From Actinopolyspora erythraea (GTDB lineage: Bacteria; Actinomycetota; Actinomycetes; Mycobacteriales; Pseudonocardiaceae), in the NCBI RefSeq assembly GCF_002263515.1, contig NZ_CP022752.1:1860001-1924000 (forward strand): a stretch of 64,000 nucleotides of DNA, written 5' to 3'. Both the position numbers and the translations under genes were made by a program. The notes beneath the pieces are model-generated. The model was not told where the DNA came from, made no database searches, and saw nothing but the letters and a program-made list of their open reading frames with translations. Of this stretch, positions 35,183 through 43,662 are shown piece after piece (within the stretch, counting starts at the first letter, position 1; the number at the start of each line of letters is the position of its first letter).

Positions 35183-35704
35183 TCAGCCGAAGACGGTGCA
35201 GGTGCTCGACGCCGTGGCGAGCAGCTTGCCCGAGGCGTCCCGGAGCTCGCCCTCCGCGAACGCCACACGCCGCCCCGGTTTGGTCACCCGACCACGCGCG
35301 TGCAGCTCTCCGGAGTCGAGGTGGATGGCGCGCAGGTAGTTCACCTTGATCTCGGCCGAACTGTACCCCGTGCCCGCGGGGAGCGTGCTGTGCACGGCAC
35401 AGCCGGTCACCGAGTCGAGCAGCGTGCACGCCAACCCGCCGTGCACCATGCCGATCGGGTTGTATACCGACTCGTCGGGAACGCAGGTGAACTCCACTTC
35501 GCCCTCGTTCACGCCGCTGATCCGCATGTCACCGAACAGCGCGCTGATCGGTGGGGGCGGAAGCTCGCCACGGCGCATCGCCGAGAGGTAGTCCAGTCCG
35601 GACATCGCGGTGGCCGCCTCGGCACCCGTGGAAGGGTCGTACCAGGTGACGGTTTTGGTGCGTGGCTCGCCCCAGTCGTATCCGGCTGCGCTCGCATGGT
35701 TCAT
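35183..35704 (-). CDS. PaaI-family hotdog thioesterase
   Basis: A 173 aa acyl-CoA thioesterase of the hotdog fold. The signature NPIGMVHGGLACTLLDSVTG (about residues 83-102) holds the HGG turn and the catalytic acidic residue on the long helix. The following strand SAEIKVNYLRAI is conserved. The ATG at 35704 is preferred because the extra upstream residues of the longer reading are Arg-rich and unlike the family. It converges with the IclR gene and is 93 bp downstream of the gamma-carbonic-anhydrase-like gene. Confidence 0.88.
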   Translation of the reverse strand: MNHASAAGYDWGEPRTKTVTWYDPSTGAEAATAMSGLDYLSAMRRGELPPPPISALFGDMRISGVNEGEVEFTCVPDESVYNPIGMVHGGLACTLLDSVTGCAVHSTLPAGTGYSSAEIKVNYLRAIHLDSGELHARGRVTKPGRRVAFAEGELRDASGKLLATASSTCTVFG

Positions 35705-35797
35705 GGGCGCCAACGCTACATCCGGTTTCGCCGCGGGGAAGCGACGTGTGAGCGTGGCCACGGCACGTCGGGGCCGCACCGGTTCCGGTCCGAGCGT

Positions 35798-36313
35798 TCA
35801 GCTCGTGGACTGGGCGTGCTGGTTCTTCAACGTGAGGTAGTGCTGGGCGTTGGCCGTGATGAGCTCCCGCTCCTCGCCGGTCGTCTCGCGTCGCACCTTG
35901 CCCGGTACGCCCGCCACCAGCGAGTTCGGCGGGATCTCGGTGCCCTCCAGGATCACCGTTCCCGCCGCGATGATGCTGCCGGAACCGATGCGCGCCCCGT
36001 TGAGCACGGTCGCGCTCATGCCCACCAGCACGTTGTCCTCGACGGTGCAGCCGTGCAGCACGGCACGGTGACCGACCGAGACGTGCTCGCCGATGCTCAC
36101 CGGGATCCCGGGGTCGGCGTGCGCCACGCAGCCGTCCTGGAGATTGCTGCGGTGCCCGATCGAGATACTGTCGCAGTCGGCCCGCACCACCGAGGCGTAC
36201 CAGACGCTCACCTCCTCGGCGAGGGTGACCTCACCGGCCAGTGTGGCGGTCGGGGCGACCCAGGCCCCCTGCCGGACGGTGGGGGTTGTCCCGTTCAGCT
36301 CGATCGAGTGCAT
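35798..36313 (-). CDS. gamma-carbonic anhydrase-like hexapeptide-repeat protein
   Basis: A 171 aa left-handed beta-helix protein. Hexapeptide repeats run from GAWVAPTATLAGEV to GTVILEGTEIPPNSLVAGVPGKVRR. Probable zinc histidines are His65 (NLQDGCVAHAD), His82 and His87 (VGHRAVLHGC), the spacing of the gamma-CA/YrdA/PaaY group. Activity may be carbonic anhydrase or thioesterase. Next to a PaaI thioesterase, a PaaY-like role is possible but not shown. Confidence 0.88.
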   Translation of the reverse strand: MHSIELNGTTPTVRQGAWVAPTATLAGEVTLAEEVSVWYASVVRADCDSISIGHRSNLQDGCVAHADPGIPVSIGEHVSVGHRAVLHGCTVEDNVLVGMSATVLNGARIGSGSIIAAGTVILEGTEIPPNSLVAGVPGKVRRETTGEERELITANAQHYLTLKNQHAQSTS

Positions 36314-36475
36314 GGTTCCTCCGTGGCGGACGCCGATGTTTTCGCGCCAACCTACACACTGTCGGATGACGGTCGTACCACCCGCCGTTGAGTCGCCGGG
36401 GAGCCTCGGGATTCGTCGTGGTGCGACGGAGGCTCCAGCGGCGTCGAGTTCCGATCGCCTCCTCGGATTGGCCGT

Positions 36476-37024
36476 TCAGGCACCCGCCGTGCCGGCGTAG
36501 TCGGGTTCCGGGAACGGGTTGGTCAACAGGCGGTGCGGGCCACGCCGAAGTGCCGCGCTGACCCGGTCGTCCCGCAGCGTGCGGTCCGCCCCAGGGCCTT
36601 CCCGGACCAGCAGCTCGCCGGGGCCGGGAAGGGTGCCACACGTGGGACAGCGGCCGGTGGTCTCCAGGTCGGTGTCGCAGTCGGCGTGGCTGAAGACGCG
36701 GCGGGAGCCGTGCGGTGAGAGCCAGCGTTCACCCCACTGGGCGAGGGAGAATATCGCGGGCCACAGTTCCATCCCCTGCTCGGTGAGCAGGTAGTACACC
36801 CCGGTTGAGTGTTCCCGCCGTTCGAGCGCGCCCGTCGCGGTGAGGGTTTTCAGCCGATCGGCCAGCACGGCGCGCGGGATGTCCAGGTGTGCCTGGAAGT
36901 CCTTGAACTGCCTCACCCCGTAGAAGCAGTCCCGAAGCACGAGAAGCGTCCATCGTTCCCCGATGGTTTCCAGTGCGTGTGCCAGTGAGCAGTCCTGTGC
37001 TGCGTAGCCGCGTCCCAATCCCAC
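36476..37024 (-). CDS. HxlR-family transcriptional regulator
   Basis: A 182 aa winged-helix protein. The HxlR domain is at residues 10-105: CSLAHALETIGERWTLLVLRDCFYGVRQFKDF and then RAVLADRLKTLTATGALERREH. A C-terminal extension (about 110-182) contains CPTCG, which with Cys115 of HADCDTD could form a small metal or redox site. It is divergent from an MFS exporter gene, and the 107-bp spacer holds three GTTC-N7-GAAC boxes. It is therefore most likely the local repressor, possibly responding to electrophiles or quinones. Confidence 0.9.
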   Translation of the reverse strand: MGLGRGYAAQDCSLAHALETIGERWTLLVLRDCFYGVRQFKDFQAHLDIPRAVLADRLKTLTATGALERREHSTGVYYLLTEQGMELWPAIFSLAQWGERWLSPHGSRRVFSHADCDTDLETTGRCPTCGTLPGPGELLVREGPGADRTLRDDRVSAALRRGPHRLLTNPFPEPDYAGTAGA

Positions 37025-37039
37025 GCGACCACCCTAACA

Positions 37040-37117
37040 ATTCAGTCGCCGAACGCGATAGTTCACTCATTGAACCACCACTGCTAGTGTGGCCGTGGAA
37101 TAGTTCAGTCACCGAAC
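37040..37117. promoter_or_regulatory. three GTTC-N7-GAAC operator boxes between hxlR and the MFS gene
   Basis: ATTCAGTCGCCGAAC (37040-37054), GTTCACTCATTGAAC (37061-37075) and GTTCAGTCACCGAAC (37103-37117) share the inverted arms GTTC and GAAC with a 7-bp spacer. The first has A for the leading G. They fill the divergent spacer, so both promoters could be repressed together. Confidence 0.75.
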
Positions 37118-37131
37118 CTCGGGGAGTAGTA

Positions 37132-38566
37132 GTGACGACCGAATCCGTGGCCGACCGAGCCGCGGCAGCGCGTGTGACGCTGACGTTGTCGTGCTTGGCC
37201 ACTCTGCTTGTTCTCATCAACTTCACCGCACCCGTCTCGACAGTGGGGATCATCGGTGCGGACCTCGGCTCCGGAGCGTCGGGCCGGACCTGGATACTGG
37301 GCAGTATCAGTCTCGGCCTGGCCGCGTTCCTGCTGGTCTCCGGGAGCCTGGCCGACGATTTCGGGCGCAAGAGGGTCTTCGTGCTCGGCGGCGTGTTGCT
37401 GGGGATCGCCAGTGCGGCGTGCGCCCTCGCGCCCACCACGGTGGTGTTCGTGCTCGCCCGCATCGTGCAGGGCGGTGCCAGTGCCGCACTGCTGGCCTCG
37501 GGGCTCGGGTTGCTGGGACACGTCTTCTCCCCGGGCGGAGCAGGCACGTGCCACGGGGCTGTGGGGAGCGATGGTGGGCGCCGGTATCGCCGTAGGGCCG
37601 GTGTTCTCGGCACTGTTGATCAAGGTAGCCGCTTGGCCGATGGCCTACTGGGTCATCGCGGTTCTCGCCGTCCTGCTGACGCTCTGGGCGGCGCTGGGGC
37701 TCGAGGAGTCCCGCAGCGAGCATCCGCGTGGACTCGACATCGCCGGAGTGATCACCCTCGGCAGTGGTCTCGCGCTCCTCGTGGCGGCCCTCACCGAGAG
37801 TCGGCAGGGGTGGGCGCAGCCGAAGGTACTGGTGTTCCTCGCGCTCGGGCTGGTACTGCTGATCGCCTTCGTGCTGGTCGAACGAACGGTCGCGGAGCCG
37901 ATGCTGGAGCTGGAACTGCTGCGGCGTCCCGCGTTCCTCGCCGCCACGGTGGGAGCGGTGATGATCGGTGTCGCCGTGATCGGGTTCATGACCTACGTGC
38001 CAGCGGCGGTACAGCGGGTACTCGGTCTCGGTCCGCTCGCGGGTGCGGGAATCCTCGGAATCTGGTCCGGTCTCTCCTTCGTGGTAGCACCGCAGGCCCG
38101 TCGGTTGATCGGAGTCGTCGGTGCCCGGTACCAGGTCGCGGGTGGGTTGGCTCTGTGTGGTGTTGGTGAGTTGGCCCTGGTCGGGATCACCGAGTGGTCC
38201 TCGTGGTGGTGGATGGTCCCGGGCCTGGCGCTGGCCGGACTCGGCAGTGGGTTCGCCAACGCCGCCCTGGCGGGGCTGGCCGTGCGGAGTGTGCCGCCCC
38301 ACCGGGTGGCGATGGGCTCCGGAGCCAACAACACCGCCCGCTACGTCGGCTCGTCACTGGGGATCGCACTGATCGCCGCGGTGCTCTCGTTGGCTCCGGC
38401 CGGGCAGGAATCGAGCCGGGAGTTCGCCGTCGGAATGACCTATGCGGCCCTCGTCTCGGCCGTGCTCTCACTGCTCGGGGCCGTTGTCGTGGCCCTCTGC
38501 CGTCAACGTGAGTACACGGGAACCCCCTCCCGGCCAACCGCGGAGCCGCTCGGCGGATCCTCCTGA
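37132..38566 (+). pseudogene. MFS drug exporter (DHA2-like), interrupted by a 1-nt frameshift
   Basis: The first part reads from the GTG at 37132 (GGGAG upstream) through LVLINFTAPVSTVGIIGADLG and the motif-A segment LADDFGRKRVFVLGG to LGLLGHVFSPG. The reading then switches frame near 37533-37537. The second frame continues EQARATGLWGAMVGAGIAVGPVFS and further membrane helices to 38566. Removing one G from CCCGGGCGG would give one 477-codon protein with about 14 membrane segments, the size of DHA2/EmrB exporters. Either the gene is a recent pseudogene or the base is a sequencing error. HxlR is the probable regulator. Confidence 0.85.
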
Positions 38567-38597
38567 CCCGAGCACGGGGATTCCCAGCGCGGTGGAG

Positions 38598-38639
38598 TTG
38601 GCTGCTTCACGGTGGGGAGCACCACTGTGAGGCAGCCAA
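38598..38639. terminator. bidirectional hairpin between MFS gene and CoA-ligase gene
   Basis: An 18-nt arm (38598-38615, starting TTGGCTGC) pairs with 38622-38639 (ending GCAGCCAA) at 16 of 18 positions around a 6-nt loop. It separates convergent genes and marks the left border of the low-GC operon. Confidence 0.78.
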
Positions 38640-38665
38640 ACCTCGGATGCGGTCGAATCGATTCG

Positions 38666-40228
38666 TCACCGGGGAGAACTGTCCGTTCCGGAAAGCGAGG
38701 ACGCCCGCTGTCGTAACAGGTTCTTCTGCGCTTTTCCGGTCGACGTCGTCGGCAACTCATCGAACACGACCCGTTTCGGCACCTTGAAACGTGCGAGTCG
38801 GGAGCGCACGAACTCGATCAGTTCGTGTTCGTCGACGGTGCTTCCGTGACGACGCGAGACGAAGGCGACGGGGATCTCTCCCCAGACGTCGTCCCGAACC
38901 GACACCACGGCTGCTTCGACGACCTCCCCGTGGGCGGTGAGCACGTTCTCCACCTCCACGGAGGAGATGTTCTCGCCGCCGGAGACTATGATGTCCTTGG
39001 CACGGTCACGAATCTGGACGTAGCCGTCGGGGTGGCGCACGGCCAGATCCCCGGTGCGGAACCACCCGTCCGGCGAGACGGCCGTGGTGGCCTCCTCGTC
39101 CCGATAGTAGCCCAGCATGACGTTGTTGCCACGAATCGCGATCTCTCCGAGCGATTTCGCGTCGGAGGGGACCTCGTCTCCCGTGTCGTCGATTACCCGG
39201 ACGGGGTCGCCGACGACGTTGGCAATTCCTTGCCGTGCGAGCTTGTGCGCTCTTTCCGCGGGATCCAGCGTCTCCCATTCGGGTTGTGGATCACAGATCA
39301 TCGCGGGACCGAACGTCTCGGTCAGTCCGTACACATGCTCTACCTTCAGCCCGAGCGCCCCGAGACGTTCGAACAAGCTGGGCCAGGGTGGTGCTCCGCC
39401 TGTGAAAACCCGTACGGGGTGTGGTGTGACGGCCGCGTCCTGGTGATCGGCGAGCATGGCGAGCACCGTTGGTGCCGCGCACAGGTGCGAAATTCCGTCG
39501 GAGGTCAACGCGTTCCAGATCGTTGCCGGATCTATTCCGCGTAGGCAGTGATGCACCCCGCCCGCGGCGGTGACCGTCCACGGGAAGCACCAACCGTTGG
39601 TGTGGAACATCGGCAGGGTCCACAGGTACCGTGTTGAGGTGTCCATCTTGGTGTGGAAAGCCATCCCCAGTGCTGTGAGGTATGCGCCTCTGTGGTGATA
39701 CATCACTCCTTTGGGGTGTCCGGTCGTGCCGCTCGTATAATTAATCGAGAGCAGCTCGCGCTCGTCGGTGACCTCGACGTGGTGCGGTGATGCCGCTGCG
39801 ACGAGTTCGTCGTAACGTTCCGAGGTGATTACCGCCGGAGAGCTGGACGAACCTTCGATCGCCCTGTCGAGCAACGGGACGAACTCGCTGTCTACCAGAA
39901 CGAAACTCGCCCCGCTGTGATCGAGAATGTAGGCGATCTCACGGGGGGAAAGTCGTGTGTTCACGGCGACGAGCACCCCGCCCGCCATCGGGACACCGTA
40001 GTGCGCTTCGAGTGCCAGATGCGTGTTGGGGGCCAGCACACAGACACGGTCACCCGGTTCGACGCCACGCTCGGCGAGTAGCCCGGCCAGCTGCTGGGAT
40101 CGGTGCCAGAATTGCGCGTAAGTGCATCGAAACCCCCCGTCTACAACCGCGGGACGTTCGGCGAACACGGCGGCGGAACGACGTAGGAACGAAATCGGAG
40201 TCAACTCGGTGAAAACATGGCTGACCAT
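38666..40228 (-). CDS. acyl-CoA synthetase / AMP-dependent ligase
   Basis: A 520 aa adenylate-forming enzyme that activates a carboxylic acid as its CoA thioester. The P-loop is NYTSGTTGHPKGVMYHH (about residue 165), followed by VYGLTETFGPAMIC (about 290), the TGDLAV hinge region and RDRAKDIIVSGGENISSVEVEN (about 410). The catalytic Lys lies in TSTGKAQKNLL near the end. It resembles medium-chain/aryl FadD-type ligases, but the acid is unknown. It is the last gene of a six- or seven-gene minus-strand operon whose base composition is lower in GC than the flanks. Confidence 0.92.
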   Translation of the reverse strand: MVSHVFTELTPISFLRRSAAVFAERPAVVDGGFRCTYAQFWHRSQQLAGLLAERGVEPGDRVCVLAPNTHLALEAHYGVPMAGGVLVAVNTRLSPREIAYILDHSGASFVLVDSEFVPLLDRAIEGSSSSPAVITSERYDELVAAASPHHVEVTDERELLSINYTSGTTGHPKGVMYHHRGAYLTALGMAFHTKMDTSTRYLWTLPMFHTNGWCFPWTVTAAGGVHHCLRGIDPATIWNALTSDGISHLCAAPTVLAMLADHQDAAVTPHPVRVFTGGAPPWPSLFERLGALGLKVEHVYGLTETFGPAMICDPQPEWETLDPAERAHKLARQGIANVVGDPVRVIDDTGDEVPSDAKSLGEIAIRGNNVMLGYYRDEEATTAVSPDGWFRTGDLAVRHPDGYVQIRDRAKDIIVSGGENISSVEVENVLTAHGEVVEAAVVSVRDDVWGEIPVAFVSRRHGSTVDEHELIEFVRSRLARFKVPKRVVFDELPTTSTGKAQKNLLRQRASSLSGTDSSPR

Positions 40229-40311
40229 GGTAATCCTTGTCAGGATCGACGATTAATGTGACGTCGGAATCTTTCCGGGGAGGAGTTGACGGTTGCGGTG
40301 TCGTCGCGAAT

Positions 40312-41310
40312 TCAGGTGCGCTTCGCGACCAGGGCGTACATGTCGAGCGAGAGCGGCAGGATCTCCTCGAAAGTGAACCCCGAACGTTCGAATAGGTCGA
40401 TGTAGTCTTGTTCGCTGCGTTCGGCGCCGCCGACGAGGACCATCATGTGCATGTCGAACCAGAGGCCGAGCGATGACGTGCCGGAGGGGGGAATGGTGCG
40501 TTCCACCACGATGACCGTTCCTCCCGGCTTCATGGCACGATGGCAGTTCTTCAGCAGGTTTACACAGGATTCATCGGTACGACTGTGCAGAATGCGTGAC
40601 AACAGATAGGTGTCTCCGCCGGAAGGAACGGAATCGGTGTAGTCACCCTCGACGAAGGACACTCTGTCGGCGAGCTTGCGTTTCGCGATTCCTTCCCTCG
40701 CGGAGTCGATGACGTGCCCGCGGTCGAACAGTATCCCCCTGGTTCGTGGGCTCGCCTCGAGGACCTCGCAGAGCAGTCCGCCGGCGCCTCCGGCGATGTC
40801 GACCACCGTGTCCGACTTCGAGAAGTCGTGGACTCGGGGAAGATCCCGAAAAAAGGAACCACCCGACATGGTTCCGTCGAAGCGACGCGCGGACTCCTGG
40901 TTCTCGGCGAAGTACGCGTACATCGGGGAGTCGAATGTGAACTCGAACGCGGGTTCTCCCGTACGGACATTATGGAGCAGGTTTCCCCAAGCTCGGTAGA
41001 ACTCTTCCCCGTACATGAGTACGAGATCTCGCAGTGATTCCGCGCTGTCCTTTTTGAGCAGTTTGCTCGTCGGGGTGAGGTGGAACCCCTGCTCGTCGTC
41101 GCCCTGAAGCACTCCGATTCCACTGAGAAAGCGTAAGAGCTGGAACAACGAGTGCTGGTGGCTGTCGGTCGCCGCGGCCAACTCCTGGCTGGTCGTCTTT
41201 CCGGAGTCGATGTGCTCTGGTATTTCCAGCTTCGTGGCGACGTAGACGCCCTGCGAGGCCCAGTAGCCGATCATCAGGTCGAACACGTTGCGGGCCGGTG
41301 ATTCGTTCAT
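40312..41310 (-). CDS. SAM-dependent O-methyltransferase (COMT/TcmO-like)
   Basis: A 332 aa methyltransferase. An N-terminal winged-helix dimerisation domain (about residues 10-95; YWASQGVYVATKLEIPEHI) precedes the SAM domain, with VVDIAGGAGGLLCEVLEA near residue 165. LSRILHSRTDESCVNLL near 240 contains the His at the catalytic-base position of the polyketide/phenolic O-methyltransferase family. The ATG at 41310 is chosen because the family begins there. The frame continues upstream through non-homologous sequence. Its presence argues that the operon makes or modifies a hydroxylated small molecule rather than only degrading fuel acids. Confidence 0.9.
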   Translation of the reverse strand: MNESPARNVFDLMIGYWASQGVYVATKLEIPEHIDSGKTTSQELAAATDSHQHSLFQLLRFLSGIGVLQGDDEQGFHLTPTSKLLKKDSAESLRDLVLMYGEEFYRAWGNLLHNVRTGEPAFEFTFDSPMYAYFAENQESARRFDGTMSGGSFFRDLPRVHDFSKSDTVVDIAGGAGGLLCEVLEASPRTRGILFDRGHVIDSAREGIAKRKLADRVSFVEGDYTDSVPSGGDTYLLSRILHSRTDESCVNLLKNCHRAMKPGGTVIVVERTIPPSGTSSLGLWFDMHMMVLVGGAERSEQDYIDLFERSGFTFEEILPLSLDMYALVAKRT

Positions 41311-41414
41311 GGTTCTCGAACTTCCTTTCGGTTTTCTTCGGTTCCGTGGATGAGGGGTGCCGCACCTGACGGCCCCGGCGTGTTTCCGCCGGGTTACCGG
41401 TACCCGTTTGCCGT

Positions 41415-42350
41415 TCAATCGTGTCCTGCTCGGTGTTTTGGAAGGTTGTGGAGCCGTAGCTGTCCATGGGAAAGCAGAACCAGGTCCGCCTCGGACCTGA
41501 CCGAAACGGTCCATACCTGCTGAGTCTTCTCCTGGTGGATCGGCTCGGCGAGGACTGTCGCTCTGCCCTCGGCACGGTTGGCGAATACATCCGTGGAGTT
41601 GTGCGTACCGACGGCGAAGTGGTCCCGGTGGGCCACCGCGCGTGATGCCCCGACGCTGGCTGCCCGCTCCACCACGGAGCTGTACACTCCGCCACGGATC
41701 CGACCTAGTTGATCGTGATGTTGTCGGCCGAGCTCGATATGGGCTCGAACCCGATCAGGTAGTACCTCGTCGAATTTCACCCCCAGAACCATCGCGAATT
41801 CGCTCGCCGCGTTAAGTGACAGGTCGTGGAATTCGGTACCGGGGGAACACGGGGATACCGGTCTCGTCCCGCTGGATCGTCGTGCGGGCGGTTGGGGCCA
41901 CGGCGGTTCGCCGCTGTCGTTCGGAGAGTCCTTCTCCGACGGTGTGGCGGACGTGTCGACGTTGTGCAATCGAGCCTGGCCTCTGGCCAGCCGTTTGGAG
42001 TGCTCGTCGAGAACACTGACCGTCCACAACTGCTGAGTCCGGCCCTGGTGCTCCGGTTCGGCCAGGACTTCCGCTCGGCCTCGAGTGCGGGAGCGCAACA
42101 GATCGGTGGAGTGGCAGACGACCTCTGCGTGCCGACCGTGACGCGCCACGGCGGCCGATGCCCCGATGGCGGCGGCATTTTCCACCACTGTGGTGTAAAC
42201 TCCACCATTGATTATTCCCCACGGGGTGTGGTGTTTCGGGCCGAGAGTGAGATGTCCGCGGAAGTGTGAACCGCTCACCTCGTCCGTGACCAGACCGACG
42301 ACTTCCGTAAAACGTTGGCTGGGGGGTCGTGTGGTACTGGTGTCCGTCAT
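41415..42350 (-). CDS. tandem double-hotdog (PaaI-like) protein
   Basis: A 311 aa protein with two hotdog domains in series. The first covers about residues 10-135 and has HHTPWGIINGGVYTTVVENAAAIGAS. The second covers about 180-305 and has HHDQLGRIRGGVYSSVVERAASVGAS. Each copy ends with an xQQxWTVSV strand, so the halves come from an internal duplication. A Pro/Ser-rich linker joins them. Single-domain PaaI relatives hydrolyse aryl- or acyl-CoA, and in double-hotdog proteins one copy often keeps the activity. The ATG at 42350 follows GAGGAAG. A GTG at 42410, overlapping the acyl-CoA dehydrogenase stop as GTGA, would add 20 His/Thr-rich residues and is the main alternative. Confidence 0.82.
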   Translation of the reverse strand: MTDTSTTRPPSQRFTEVVGLVTDEVSGSHFRGHLTLGPKHHTPWGIINGGVYTTVVENAAAIGASAAVARHGRHAEVVCHSTDLLRSRTRGRAEVLAEPEHQGRTQQLWTVSVLDEHSKRLARGQARLHNVDTSATPSEKDSPNDSGEPPWPQPPARRSSGTRPVSPCSPGTEFHDLSLNAASEFAMVLGVKFDEVLPDRVRAHIELGRQHHDQLGRIRGGVYSSVVERAASVGASRAVAHRDHFAVGTHNSTDVFANRAEGRATVLAEPIHQEKTQQVWTVSVRSEADLVLLSHGQLRLHNLPKHRAGHD

Positions 42351-42406
42351 CTGTGCTGCTTCCTCAACCACGAGAGCTCCTGCTCCTCCGTGAGTGTGCG
42401 TGTGAG

Positions 42407-43603
42407 TCACCGAAAGGCCGAAACACCGGTTATAGCCTTTCCGATGGACAGCTCGTGCATTTCCTCCGTTCCCTCGTAGGTCAGTACCGTTTCGAGGTTG
42501 ACGACGTGTCGGAGAACGGGGTATTCGAGAGTGATCCCGTTTCCGCCCAGAATTGTTCGAGCAGTGCGAGCGATTTCTAGTGCGGCTCTCACGTTGGCCA
42601 GCTTTCCCGCACTTATCCGGACAGGGGTGAGCCGACCGGCTTCCTTGAGTCGCCCGAGTCGCATAGCCAGCAGCGATGCCTGGGTGACCGAGACGGCCAT
42701 GTCCGCGAGTTTCCGTTGGGTCAGCTGGAATCCGGCGATCGAACGTCCGAACTGCTCACGTTCTCCGGCGTAGGACAACGCCGCCTGGTAGCAGGCCCGA
42801 GCTGCGCCCACCACGCCCCAGACGATCCCGAAGCGCGCCTCGTTCAGGCAGGACAACGGAGCCGAGAGCCCGTATCCCTCGGGCAGAAGGGCATCTGCGG
42901 GAAGACGGACGGAGTCGAGTACGAGTTCCCCGGTGGCCGATGCCCGCAGGGAGAGCTTGCGCCCTATCTCGTTCACCGTTACGCCGGGGAGGTCCGTCGG
43001 TACCACGAAGCCACGGACTCCCCTATTGCCCTGTGCGGGATCGGTCTGTGCCCATACCACGGCCACATCGGCCAGCGGACCGTTGGTTATCCACATTTTG
43101 ACCCCATCGAGCACCCAGTCCTCGCCGTCCCGAATCGCGCGGGTACGCATTCTTCCGGGATCGGATCCTGCGTCGTGTTCTGTCAGGCCGAAGCATCCGA
43201 CGCTCTCACCGGAGGCCAGTGAGGGTAACCAGCTCCGTTTCTGTTGTTCCGACCCCCATCGGTGAATGGCGAACATCGCCAGTGATCCCTGAGTCGACAC
43301 GAAGGAACGTATACCCGAATCGACAGCCTCAAGTTCACGGCAGGCCACTCCGTATCCGATGGCGCTTACCCCCGCGCAACCGTATCCGTGAAGGTGCATT
43401 CCCAGCAGCCCCAATTTTCCGAAGTGGGCGGCGAATTGGCGGGGTATGCTTCCGTTTTCGTGCCACTTCGTTACTCGTGGAGTCAGTTCGGCATCGGCGA
43501 ATGAGCGAACCGAGTCACGGATGTCCCGTTCTTCCGGACTGAGTTCGTCATCGATGCCGAGCAGGTCAGCGGGGTCTGGTGACATGACTGGATCGCGTTC
43601 CAA
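42407..43603 (-). CDS. acyl-CoA dehydrogenase, glutaryl-CoA dehydrogenase-like
   Basis: A 398 aa flavoprotein oxidising an acyl-CoA at C2-C3. Diagnostic segments are SGIRSFVSTQGSLAMFAIHRWG near residue 100, CFGLTEHDAGSDP near 145, WITNGPLADVAVVWA near 175, and TYEGTEEMHELSIGKAITG at the end, where the Glu of YEGT is the catalytic base. The RSxxSxQxSL pattern is that of glutaryl-CoA dehydrogenases, which also decarboxylate, but the substrate could be another dicarboxylyl- or branched acyl-CoA. The TTG start at 43603 follows GAGGAG, and an ATG lies 6 codons in. It lies 59 bp after the flavoprotein gene. Confidence 0.9.
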   Translation of the reverse strand: MERDPVMSPDPADLLGIDDELSPEERDIRDSVRSFADAELTPRVTKWHENGSIPRQFAAHFGKLGLLGMHLHGYGCAGVSAIGYGVACRELEAVDSGIRSFVSTQGSLAMFAIHRWGSEQQKRSWLPSLASGESVGCFGLTEHDAGSDPGRMRTRAIRDGEDWVLDGVKMWITNGPLADVAVVWAQTDPAQGNRGVRGFVVPTDLPGVTVNEIGRKLSLRASATGELVLDSVRLPADALLPEGYGLSAPLSCLNEARFGIVWGVVGAARACYQAALSYAGEREQFGRSIAGFQLTQRKLADMAVSVTQASLLAMRLGRLKEAGRLTPVRISAGKLANVRAALEIARTARTILGGNGITLEYPVLRHVVNLETVLTYEGTEEMHELSIGKAITGVSAFR

Positions 43604-43662
43604 TGGATCTCCTCTGAAACGAATTTTTCAATTTTTCCCGCTCGCTCTGTGCGACAAGGACC

